From positions 1 through 15,264 of the forward strand of contig PGXR01000049.1 of the NCBI GenBank assembly GCA_002839245.1: 15,264 bases of DNA, in the 5' to 3' direction. This document shows, one piece after another, positions 1 to 5,286 of the stretch (position 1 is the stretch's first letter; each line of letters starts with the position of its first letter). Source of the stretch: Spirochaetae bacterium HGW-Spirochaetae-7 (GTDB taxonomy: Bacteria > Spirochaetota > Spirochaetia > Treponematales > UBA12059). A program made the translations under genes and the position numbers. A model generated the notes under the pieces. The model worked only from the letters and a program-made list of their open reading frames with translations. It did no database searches and was not told the origin of the DNA.

Positions 1-9
1 CGGGCGAGC

Positions 10-504
10 CTAATCGGCGTTTCCTCCTTTCCGTTCAAGAATTGCCCGGATTGATTTTCGCTGCTTCCCGCTCTTGTCTATGTAAAAGCCATCCGCCGGG
101 GCGGGCCGCGCCTTCGAGTTCTGGCGAACGGCATCGTGCGCACGCTGCAGCAGCCGGGCGTATGAGTTCGCTGATGTGCCGGCGGCGGCGGCCAGGCGCG
201 TCAGGTTTCCGGCGTCGGCATGCTCGGTTATCGCCTGGTCAAGCTCGGACTGGAGCTGGCGGGCGGTCGCCAGTGCGACGATTGCACGTTCGAGGATGGC
301 CAGGTCAGAACGGGTCGGTATGCCGAACGCGGCCAGATCCTCGACATGGTGCGCCCAGGTCTCGGCCATTTCTGGCGAGATTGCGGCCGGGATCGCGGCG
401 ATATCGGCCGGAAGGGCAGCGCCGGCGGCGACAAGGTGGCCGTGCTTTGCGGGTCGATACGATCCGCTTGCCTTCAGTTCCTCTACGGTTTTTCTGCGTG
501 ACAT
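10..504 (-). CDS. Probable phage terminase small subunit (P27-like)
   Basis: Predicted 164-residue protein. In tailed phages the small terminase subunit recognises phage DNA and hands it to the large ATPase/nuclease subunit for packaging. The N-terminus has a GSYRPAKHG segment like the SGTYRxDRHG start of many P27-type small subunits. A helical middle follows (PEMAETWAHHVEDLAAFGI, then TRSDLAILERAIVALATA), matching the family pattern of a tryptophan helix, a glycine turn and a 'D..ALE' helix. The C-terminus is basic. I chose the ATG at 504 because GGAGG lies 8 bases upstream; a TTG at 519 lies upstream of that ribosome site and is unlikely. It is the last gene before the left window edge, where the large subunit would be expected. 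The assignment rests on a weak pattern match; another helical DNA-binding phage protein is possible. Confidence 0.5.
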   Translation of the reverse strand: MSRRKTVEELKASGSYRPAKHGHLVAAGAALPADIAAIPAAISPEMAETWAHHVEDLAAFGIPTRSDLAILERAIVALATARQLQSELDQAITEHADAGNLTRLAAAAGTSANSYARLLQRAHDAVRQNSKARPAPADGFYIDKSGKQRKSIRAILERKGGNAD

Positions 505-561
505 TCTGTTCACCTCCAAAAGTTGAAATTACGACCCATTAGACGAGAGGTAGGCTACGTT

Positions 562-606
562 TGGGGTATTACCCATACCCCCCCCCGTTTGAAATGGGGT
601 ACTACC
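562..606. repeat. Direct repeat TGGGGTAYTACC with C9 tract between copies
   Basis: TGGGGTATTACC (562-573) and TGGGGTACTACC (595-606) differ at one base and start 33 bases apart, about three helical turns. Between them is an inverted ATACCCC followed by a run of nine C (578-586). The array sits in the gap between the four-cysteine gene and the terminase-like gene, upstream of the latter. It could be a protein-binding site or packaging recognition site of the element. The function is unknown. Confidence 0.45.
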
Positions 607-636
607 GGATCGCCTCAATTCCGGCCCGAGTAGCCT

Positions 637-894
637 TCAAATCTTCGATCCTTGCTCGCCGCGCCTGTCCCTGGTTGTGCTCCGCGCTCGCGCCAGGCTT
701 TCAGCGTACTTAGCACGCAGTTCGTCAGTGAGTACGCGTTTAGTACCGTTTACACGCTTGCCGAATCGATAGGCGAATAAACTGCACTTGACCACGGGGC
801 AGAGCTTCACCTCGGCCGATGATCCGCCCGAACAGTCAATGCAATACTCACGGATCGATCGAAGCGGTGATTTCACCTTCGTTTCTTCGTTCAT
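637..894 (-). CDS. Small four-cysteine phage-associated protein
   Basis: Predicted 85-residue protein with CxxC at residues 18-21 followed by SGGSSAEV, then CPVVKC at 32-37 and a YRFGKR segment. The layout C..C-SGGS-x-EV-x-C-x4-C-x-L-x-x-YRxG is one I associate with a recurrent small protein family found near primase/helicase genes in prophages and satellites, where the four cysteines probably bind zinc. The C-terminal half is highly charged and basic, suggesting nucleic-acid contact. The start at 894 is set by GGAGG 8 bases upstream (GGAGGTGAAGGGAATG); the GTG at 903 overlaps that ribosome site. It lies between the helicase gene, beyond an inverted iteron array, and the terminase-like gene, in the same orientation. 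The biochemical function is unknown. Confidence 0.75.
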   Translation of the reverse strand: MNEETKVKSPLRSIREYCIDCSGGSSAEVKLCPVVKCSLFAYRFGKRVNGTKRVLTDELRAKYAESLARARSTTRDRRGEQGSKI

Positions 895-929
895 TCCCTT
901 CACCTCCTGTAATGTTTCAGTAACAATTT

Positions 930-1027
930 ATGACGTATATGACGTTATGACGTTATTTGCACAAAGTTCCTCGCGTATAGGAAATAGGAAAGTTTCGGGA
1001 AATACGTCATATTCGTCATAACGTCAT
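930..1027. repeat. Two inverted arrays of three ATGACGT repeats (candidate origin or stem-loop)
   Basis: ATGACGT occurs at 930, 939 and 947. Its inverse ACGTCAT occurs at 1004 and 1021, with a one-base variant (TCGTCAT) at 1013. Steps are 9 then 8 bases in both arrays, about one helical turn. The arrays face each other across about 50 bases of AT-rich DNA and could also form one long stem with two single-base bulges. They begin 4 bases after the helicase stop codon. In P4-type elements the primase-helicase binds short iterons at the origin, so a replication origin is a plausible reading; an RNA stem-loop ending or protecting the helicase message is the alternative. Confidence 0.55.
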
Positions 1028-1030
1028 GGT

Positions 1031-2425
1031 TCATCGAAGTACGATCCCCTCACGGTAGGCTTGACCGCCCGGTTTTACCGCCTCGATGCCTCGCTCTGAA
1101 AGCGCCCGCCCGAAGGCCTGGGCCGTCCATGGCTTGCGCCCTTCGCGTTCCGCCCATGCTGTAAAGGATTTATAGAGGTCTCCCGAAAGGGTTTGCGCGG
1201 CCTGTTCAAGGCGGGCACAGGCATCAATCCATTGTGCTATGAAATCTTCCGAGTCCAGGTATTCGCCGGAGGCCGCGTCGATCTCCGCGCACGGTGGCAT
1301 CGCCATGCTCGCGGCGTATGCCTGGGCGCCCCGGACGAGCATGCCCATGATTGCGTGCCGCTCTTCGAGGAGCTTTCGCAGGATGTGCGGGTCCCGGCTT
1401 GCACCTTCGAACCGGCGATTGAACGGCACGAGCCGTACACGGCGTCGGATGGCGAAGTCAACGCGGGCGAGGCGTGGGGCGTGGTTTGTACTTAAAACGA
1501 ATTTTGCTTGCGGTTCGAAGGTCGCCATGACGTTCGAGAAAAGCGCCCGTGCGGTGATGGAATCAGAGCCTGTCAACCGCTTGACGAGCGAGAGGTCAAG
1601 CCGGTCGCCTTCCCCGCTTTCGCCGACCAGGACGAGTCGCCGGCCGCGAAGGTTTAAGAGTTCGGGGCTTGGCCCGCCGCGCCGGTTACTGTCCATAAGC
1701 AGTTCAGGCGGCGCCGTCCAGCAATAGTCGCCCATAAGCGCGGACTGCACGGACGCAAGAACAGATTTCCCGTTCGCGCCTGCCCCGACCCTGATTTCCA
1801 GATCCTGAAGGCTGCAATCGCCTGTCAACGCAATCGCCATTCGGGCGATGATCCAGCCGGCAAGATCCTCGCGGCCGTCGGCTATCTCGCGAATAAACTG
1901 AACGAAGGCCAGCGGTTCAGTGTCGAAGTCGGGGGCGGCGCCTGCGAGGTTTATGCAAAAATCGCCCGCTTCGTTGTTGTGTATTTCGCCGGATTTTAGA
2001 TTGACGAGCCCATGTGCCGTATTCAGCGACCAGGGATCGCTATCGAATTCCCCGAGGCGGCGCACGAAACGCGGATCGGTCGCCGCAATGGCGACGGCGC
2101 CCGTCAGCTTGCCGGAGGCCTCCAGGGAGCGCCAGGCTTTCCACGAAGGCAAATCGCTTTCGGCTTTCGAAGCACAGGCCCGGCAGACTAACTTCGCGAC
2201 TTGGATGATTTGACCCGATTGATCGACCGCCCATCGCGAGCCATCCCAGACGACCCAGTTTTTCAATTCTGGGATATATGCGAGAGATTCTCCGAAGGTA
2301 TCGGCGACAGATTCCGACAGGCCGGATTGCGTCGCTGGCCGCGGTGGCAGTGCGCCACCTATGGCGACGAGTTCCGCCTGGAGCTTCGCGTGCCGCCGGA
2401 GCATCTTTTCGATTGTGTCAGTCAT
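1031..2425 (-). CDS. SF3/D5-type replicative helicase of a phage-like element
   Basis: Predicted 464-residue protein. This family unwinds DNA at the origin of phages, plasmids and P4-like satellites, often fused to a primase. A D5_N-like region has NTAHGLVNLKSGE at 135-147. The SF3 ATPase core follows: Walker A GAGANGKS at 214-221, Walker B-like RRLVLVGESGE at 262-272, motif C KFVLSTNHAPRL at 308-319 and a terminal arginine-finger region DFAIRRRVRLVPF at 323-335. A small C-terminal domain may bind DNA. There is no N-terminal primase-polymerase domain: only about 40 residues precede the D5_N-like part, so priming must come from another protein. The start overlaps the stop of the preceding helix-turn-helix gene by four bases (ATGA), implying translational coupling. 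Iteron-like arrays lie on both sides of this gene pair. Confidence 0.88.
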   Translation of the reverse strand: MTDTIEKMLRRHAKLQAELVAIGGALPPRPATQSGLSESVADTFGESLAYIPELKNWVVWDGSRWAVDQSGQIIQVAKLVCRACASKAESDLPSWKAWRSLEASGKLTGAVAIAATDPRFVRRLGEFDSDPWSLNTAHGLVNLKSGEIHNNEAGDFCINLAGAAPDFDTEPLAFVQFIREIADGREDLAGWIIARMAIALTGDCSLQDLEIRVGAGANGKSVLASVQSALMGDYCWTAPPELLMDSNRRGGPSPELLNLRGRRLVLVGESGEGDRLDLSLVKRLTGSDSITARALFSNVMATFEPQAKFVLSTNHAPRLARVDFAIRRRVRLVPFNRRFEGASRDPHILRKLLEERHAIMGMLVRGAQAYAASMAMPPCAEIDAASGEYLDSEDFIAQWIDACARLEQAAQTLSGDLYKSFTAWAEREGRKPWTAQAFGRALSERGIEAVKPGGQAYREGIVLR

Positions 2426-2610
2426 CGCGCTACCTGGGTAGTCGCTGCTGCTATGAGGCGATCAAGCGTTTCGGCGGGAATGAGGACGCGTCCGCCCAGC
2501 TTGACGAATGGTATGGAACCATCAGCGAGGCGACGGGTTAGTGTAGGTAATGAAATTCCGAGAGCCGTTGAGGTCTCGGACTTTGACAGGAAACGGCGGG
2601 TACTGCTCAT
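2422..2610 (-). CDS. AlpA/excisionase-family helix-turn-helix protein
   Basis: Predicted 62-residue protein that is essentially one winged helix-turn-helix of the MerR-like HTH_17/excisionase type. It reads 'FLSKSETSTALGISLPTLTRRLADG' then 'SIPFVKLGGRVLIPAETLDRLI'; the GxxxxPxxKLGGRxxIP wing is typical. In P4-like and capsid-forming satellites a protein of this kind (AlpA) activates the element or directs excision. The ATG at 2610 has an AAGGG ribosome site. It is first in an overlapping pair with the helicase gene. Three direct repeats (2621-2701) lie directly upstream, so it may be autoregulated or act there. Whether it is an activator, excisionase or both is not visible. Confidence 0.85.
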   Translation of the reverse strand: MSSTRRFLSKSETSTALGISLPTLTRRLADGSIPFVKLGGRVLIPAETLDRLIAAATTQVAR

Positions 2611-2620
2611 TTTTACCCTT

Positions 2621-2701
2621 CTACGTCATCACGACGTTGAAAAATTGGCCTACTGTCTCGCGACGTTGGCCGCGTTGTGCCCTACTGTCTCACGACGTTG
2701 G
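2621..2701. repeat. Three ~20-bp direct repeats upstream of the helix-turn-helix/helicase pair
   Basis: Copies are at 2621-2640, 2650-2669 and 2682-2701. The last two, CTACTGTCTCRCGACGTTGG, differ at one base; the first keeps the CTAC start and ACGACGTTG end but has GTCAT in the middle. Starts are 29 and 32 bases apart, about three helical turns, so a bound protein would sit on one face of the DNA. The first copy contains the palindrome ACGTC-5-GACGT and the ACGTCAT motif seen in the 930-1027 arrays. The likely role is an operator or replication iterons controlling the leftward operon. Confidence 0.65.
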
Positions 2702-2711
2702 GCGCCGTACC

Positions 2712-3110
2712 TTAGCTTAAGGGTTGGTCGTTTTTATCAAATTTTATTTTTGATAGGTCGACCATTTCGGCAACAGAATCAATCATGGGATCCTCCAGGT
2801 ATTCTTCGTATAGCTCGGCTTCCCTTTGAATAAGTTTGTTGTATTTAACTTCATCCATGATATCTTTTAGGGCATCCGAATTTTCAAGCACTTTCGCAGT
2901 TTCTCTTGGTACTCCAATTTCAAAGGCCGCTTCGATATATGCCTGTTTGCGAGCTATGCCCCGGACCATGGTGTAATACTGGGCAATAATGCTTTCGTTT
3001 AAATATTGCCCTACAGATGAAGCCCCGGTATATCGAGCTAGTTCTTCAAGGTAAAACTTCGTCGTAGTGGTAACTCTGAAGTTGATCTGTTCTTGCTTTT
3101 TTTCTTTCAT
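2712..3110 (-). CDS. AT-rich ribbon-helix-helix-like putative regulator
   Basis: Predicted 132-residue protein of unknown function. The N-terminus (residues 1-45) reads as a CopG/Arc-like ribbon-helix-helix: a charged start, the strand QINFRVTTTTKFYLEELARY, then a turn and 'SVGQYLNESIIAQ'. The remainder is helical and acidic with no motif I recognise. GGAGG five bases before the ATG at 3110 fixes the start. A consensus-like promoter (3128-3156) with two TCTATC repeats one helical turn apart lies upstream, suggesting autoregulation. Base composition is clearly lower in GC than the flanking genes, pointing to a separate origin. It is the element gene nearest the tRNA junction. An antitoxin-like role is possible, but no toxin partner is beside it. 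Confidence 0.6.
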   Translation of the reverse strand: MKEKKQEQINFRVTTTTKFYLEELARYTGASSVGQYLNESIIAQYYTMVRGIARKQAYIEAAFEIGVPRETAKVLENSDALKDIMDEVKYNKLIQREAELYEEYLEDPMIDSVAEMVDLSKIKFDKNDQPLS

Positions 3111-3127
3111 ACCAACCTCCTGATAAC

Positions 3128-3156
3128 AATCTATCATATGTCTATCGTGATGTCAA
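3128..3156 (-). promoter_or_regulatory. Promoter and possible operator for the ribbon-helix-helix gene
   Basis: On the minus strand TTGACA (3151-3156), a 17-base spacer and TAGATT (3128-3133) form a good sigma70-type promoter. GATAGA occurs twice (3130-3135 and 3141-3146), exactly 11 bases apart, across the -10 and spacer. Tandem half-sites one turn apart are the usual binding pattern of ribbon-helix-helix repressors, so this may be its own operator. Confidence 0.55.
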
Positions 3157-3349
3157 TATGTATAACACTTTATTTTCGTGATATCTATAACCAATCTTCA
3201 GATATTCTTTGAGTCCAACGAAAATGAGATCCAATCAACAAATCAAGAGTGTTTTACGACCTACTGCTTATTGCTGAAAATGGGTTGTTACCGAAATTGT
3301 TTCTTTTTTTGCTTGTGCACGGTGAATTTCAATGATACATTATGCACTT

Positions 3350-3417
3350 GGTATCAAGGTATAATTCCTTGTGATACCTACGTTATACGGTCAAGGTACT
3401 GCGTTGTGAATCAAGGT
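3350..3417. repeat. TCAAGGT repeats next to the att site (candidate integrase or excisionase arm sites)
   Basis: TCAAGGT occurs exactly at 3354-3360, 3391-3397 and 3411-3417, all on the same strand and within 85 bases of the tRNA fragment. The first lies in an inverted repeat: GGTATCAAGG (3350-3359) pairs with CCTTGTGATACC (3367-3378), leaving a two-base bulge. Short direct repeats flanking a core crossover site are typical arm-type sites for tyrosine integrases or Xis. This is inference; no integrase is in the window. Confidence 0.45.
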
Positions 3418-3437
3418 GAGATAAGGTCAAGAAGCGC

Positions 3438-3479
3438 CTTCTAAGCAGCAGGTCGGCGGTTCGAGCCCGCCTGGTCCCA
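3438..3479 (+). pseudogene. tRNA-Arg(TCT) 3' half: element/chromosome attachment site
   Basis: From left to right: the anticodon loop CTTCTAA (3438-3444, anticodon TCT), the 3' anticodon strand GCAGC, a five-base variable loop AGGTC, a perfect T arm GGCGG-TTCGAGC-CCGCC (3455-3471), the 3' acceptor strand TGGTCCC (3472-3478) and discriminator A at 3479. CCA is not encoded (TCA follows). No D arm, no 5' acceptor complement (GGGACCA) and no matching 5' anticodon strand (GCTGC) exists upstream; the bases there pair for only two positions. This is the duplicated 3' end left by integration, with crossover probably at or near the anticodon loop. Confidence 0.85.
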
Positions 3480-4100
3480 TCACCGCACCAAGCGCCTGAA
3501 GCCAATGAAGGCTGCGCCGGCCGTGTAGAGCAGCGTCACGATGAAGCCGAGCCACTGTGCCCTCATGAAGAAGAGGGCGGCGCCGAGCGACGCGACGGCA
3601 AAGCCGCCGACAGCCAACGCGATTGGCTTGATGGCATCGGGCATTCCGTCCTTGGCTGCTTCCTCCAGCAGCACCGGGTAGGCGAGAGCGCTCGCCGCGA
3701 CCATGCACGGCAGGGCCAGCATATAGACACGGCTCGGTTCGCCCCAGGAAGCCAGCCCGTTCGCCACGCTGAACACCGAAAGCGAACCGGCCATGTACGA
3801 GAACAGGCGCTCGTACTCCAGTCCCCTCGCCAGGGGGGCGAATCCCACCGCCAGGGCATAGCTAGCGGTGCTCAGACCGAAAGGCAGCAGCCAGTACCGG
3901 AGCAGGAACGAAAGCACGAGCAGCGGCGAACCCCAGGCGGGTTCGGACAGCGGCTTCAGGACAATCCACAGCAGTACCGCCGGCAACCCGAAAAGGAGCC
4001 CCCGGGCGAACGCGTGCATCGCGGAAGCACTGTCGCGGGACGTCCAGGCCATGACCGCGAGGAACGACAGCGGCAACGAAAGCAAGGAAAAGATGTACAT
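3480..4100 (-). CDS. Multi-pass membrane protein of unknown function
   Basis: Predicted 206-residue, strongly hydrophobic protein with about six membrane segments (for example SLLSLPLSFLAVMAW, LLFGLPAVLLWIVL, LLVLSFLLRYWLLPFGL, YMLALPCMVAASALAYPVLL, LAVGGFAVASLGAALFF, GFIVTLLYTAGAAFIGF) and short charged loops. I recognise no family motif. The start is uncertain: the ATG at 4100 leads straight into the first membrane segment but lacks a clear ribosome site, while an in-frame TTG at 4136 would add 12 residues and also lacks one. The gene follows the small helical protein gene and may share its transcript. Its stop codon directly follows the discriminator base of the tRNA fragment, so the ancestral tRNA and this gene converged with no spacer. 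Confidence 0.75.
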   Translation of the reverse strand: MYIFSLLSLPLSFLAVMAWTSRDSASAMHAFARGLLFGLPAVLLWIVLKPLSEPAWGSPLLVLSFLLRYWLLPFGLSTASYALAVGFAPLARGLEYERLFSYMAGSLSVFSVANGLASWGEPSRVYMLALPCMVAASALAYPVLLEEAAKDGMPDAIKPIALAVGGFAVASLGAALFFMRAQWLGFIVTLLYTAGAAFIGFRRLVR

Positions 4101-4150
4101 GGGGATCAGGTTATCACGGAGGTTCCCTCCAGACAAGTATCGCCGGGCGG

Positions 4151-4552
4151 TCAGAACAGTGCCAGCAGGTCGAGGTGGTCAGTGGCCCAGCTCGCGAACT
4201 TGCGGCCGGCGTCGGCCATGGATTTGACCTTCAGCCTCGGCTCTTCGGCGGCAACGCTCGCGGAAAGTTCGTCCAGCGCCTTGGCGAAGGCGGATTCATG
4301 GTCCACGAGCGACTTCAGCACCGCCTCGGGATCGGAGCTGGCCGGGATAGCGATGCGGGGAGATACTCCCGTAAACTGGGCATCGAAGGCTCGGAGAGCT
4401 TCCACATGCTCTCTTTTCTGTGTTATGACCGATTCCAGAAGCTTGCGTATCGCGGGCGACTGGATGCTCTTGCCCGAATCGCGGTACGCGGCCACCGCCT
4501 CTTCGCAAGACCGGGAGAGAGCAAGCCCGGACACGGCAACATTTTCACTCAT
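4151..4552 (-). CDS. Small all-helical protein, possibly ferritin/rubrerythrin-like
   Basis: Predicted 133-residue protein, almost wholly helical with four likely helices. Helices one and two read 'SRSCEEAVAAYRDSGKSI' and 'AIRKLLESVITQKREHVEALRAF', resembling the A..Y......p.l..ll..l...E..H...L pattern of ferritin-like/rubrerythrin proteins. A full set of metal ligands is not evident, so the match is tentative. A second pair follows (residues about 75-95 and 105-130). There is no ribosome site before the ATG at 4552. A good promoter (TTGACA, 17 bases, TATCGT at 4559-4564) ends six bases before that ATG, so the message is probably leaderless. It diverges from infC and precedes the membrane-protein gene on the same strand. 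Confidence 0.65.
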   Translation of the reverse strand: MSENVAVSGLALSRSCEEAVAAYRDSGKSIQSPAIRKLLESVITQKREHVEALRAFDAQFTGVSPRIAIPASSDPEAVLKSLVDHESAFAKALDELSASVAAEEPRLKVKSMADAGRKFASWATDHLDLLALF

Positions 4553-4558
4553 GCAGAA

Positions 4559-4587
4559 ACGATAGCACCGGCGAGGGTGGATGTCAA
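4559..4587 (-). promoter_or_regulatory. Promoter predicting a leaderless message for the 4151-4552 gene
   Basis: On the minus strand: TTGACA (4582-4587), a 17-base spacer and TATCGT (4559-4564). Six bases separate the -10 from the A of the ATG at 4552, which is where transcription would normally begin. This explains the missing ribosome site. Confidence 0.55.
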
Positions 4588-4620
4588 ATCGCTTATGCGC
4601 CGCAAGGGGTTACCTACCCT

Positions 4621-4650
4621 TTGACGCGATTACGGGCTCTGTGCTAGTAT
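4621..4650 (+). promoter_or_regulatory. Promoter of the infC operon
   Basis: TTGACG (4621-4626), an 18-base spacer and TAGTAT (4645-4650) preceded by TG (extended -10 form). Transcription from about 4657 leaves a leader of about 38 bases, too short for the long L20-binding leaders known upstream of infC in some bacteria. The strong site AAGGAGG (4684-4690) stands four bases before the TTG start. Confidence 0.6.
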
Positions 4651-4694
4651 CGCAGGCACTATAGAAATTTGCAGGGCAAGCCGAAGGAGGTCCA

Positions 4695-5273
4695 TTGGCG
4701 GACAACAAGAACCTGCGGACCAACGAACAGATTCGTGTCCGTGATGTACGATTGATCGACGAGAATGGAGAACAGAGGGGCGTTTTGCCCATGGTGGAAG
4801 CGCTTCGCATGGCCAAAGAGCTCAGCCTCGACCTCGTCGAGATCGCGCCGCAATCGAACCCGCCGGTCTGCAAGATACTCGACTACGGAAAATTCAAGTT
4901 CGAACAGGAAAAAAAGGTCAAGGACAACCGGAAGCACCAGAAGATCGTCAAGATCAAGGAAGTCCGGATGCAGCCCAAGATCGACGACCACGATCTTGAT
5001 TTCAAGTCCAGGCACGTTCGCAACTTCCTCGAAGAGGGAAACAAGGTCAAGGTCACCATCAGATTCAGGGGCCGGGAACTTGCCCATACAGAACTCGGCG
5101 AGGACGTCTTGAAGAGCGTTCTCGTCAAGATCGAAGGTCTTTACGTCATGGAGAGTCCCCCGAGGATGGAAGGCCGCTTCATGTCAATGATGCTCATACC
5201 CAAGGCCCCGGTCATCAAGAAGCCGGAAGCCCCGCGGCCCGCCACGGAAGCCGCGCCAGAGACTACACCGTGA
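4695..5273 (+). CDS. infC: Translation initiation factor IF-3
   Basis: Predicted 192-residue cytoplasmic factor that binds the 30S subunit, checks the initiator tRNA-start codon pairing and blocks early 50S joining. The N-domain shows RTNEQIRVRDVRLIDENGEQRGV and LDLVEIAPQSNPPVCKILDYGK; the C-domain shows IKEVRMQPKIDDHDLDFK, 'VKVTIRFRGRELAHTELG' and MEGRFMSMMLIPK, all family hallmarks. The start is a TTG behind AAGGAGG. Unusual start codons in infC are known to let IF-3 limit its own synthesis in enterobacteria (AUU); the TTG here may serve the same end, by inference. A tail of about 20 residues rich in Pro, Ala and Glu extends beyond the usual end. It heads the infC-rpmI-rplT operon. Confidence 0.97.
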   Translation: MADNKNLRTNEQIRVRDVRLIDENGEQRGVLPMVEALRMAKELSLDLVEIAPQSNPPVCKILDYGKFKFEQEKKVKDNRKHQKIVKIKEVRMQPKIDDHDLDFKSRHVRNFLEEGNKVKVTIRFRGRELAHTELGEDVLKSVLVKIEGLYVMESPPRMEGRFMSMMLIPKAPVIKKPEAPRPATEAAPETTP

Positions 5274-5286
5274 AGGATGGATTGTA

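Larger units (their letters stand above)
3111..3437. other. AT-rich non-coding end region of the element
   Basis: No convincing gene is present. The first 50 bases hold the promoter of the ribbon-helix-helix gene. The middle (about 3160-3340) is AT-rich without recognisable signals; an 88-codon frame at 3178-3444 starts with GTG, has no ribosome site and runs into the tRNA fragment, so I do not call it. The last 85 bases carry repeats that look like recombinase arm sites. Confidence 0.6.
1..3479. mobile_element. Right end of an integrated phage-like or satellite element in tRNA-Arg
   Basis: The segment ends at a lone 3' half of a tRNA-Arg(TCT) gene. It carries only element-type genes read leftward: a ribbon-helix-helix-like regulator, an AlpA/excisionase-like helix-turn-helix protein, an SF3 helicase, a four-cysteine protein and a likely small terminase subunit. 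In a tRNA integration the 3' fragment marks the far junction, and the intact tRNA is rebuilt at the other end, so the element should continue left of base 1 with terminase large subunit, structural genes and integrase. The part from about 2704 to 3437 is visibly AT-rich compared with both sides, so the element is mosaic. Whether it is a full prophage, a P4-like satellite or a capsid-forming satellite cannot be decided from this part. Confidence 0.8.

Noticed and set aside
930..1027. CRISPR array
   Set aside because: The repeats are only seven bases, inverted between clusters and have no spacers of uniform length.
2201..2833. Plus-strand 210-codon frame
   Set aside because: It spans three minus-strand genes and the iteron region and has no recognisable domain; a shadow frame in GC-rich DNA.
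3178..3444. Plus-strand 88-codon frame in the AT-rich region
   Set aside because: GTG start without a ribosome site, odd Cys/Phe-rich composition, and it runs into the tRNA fragment.
3395..3479. A complete functional tRNA-Arg gene
   Set aside because: There is no 5' acceptor strand, D arm or matching 5' anticodon strand upstream of 3438; only the 3' half is present.
3427..3708. Minus-strand 93-codon frame ending in GPGGLEPPTCCL
   Set aside because: This peptide is the well-known artefact of translating the antisense of a tRNA T arm and acceptor; the frame is a shadow of the membrane-protein gene running into the tRNA fragment.
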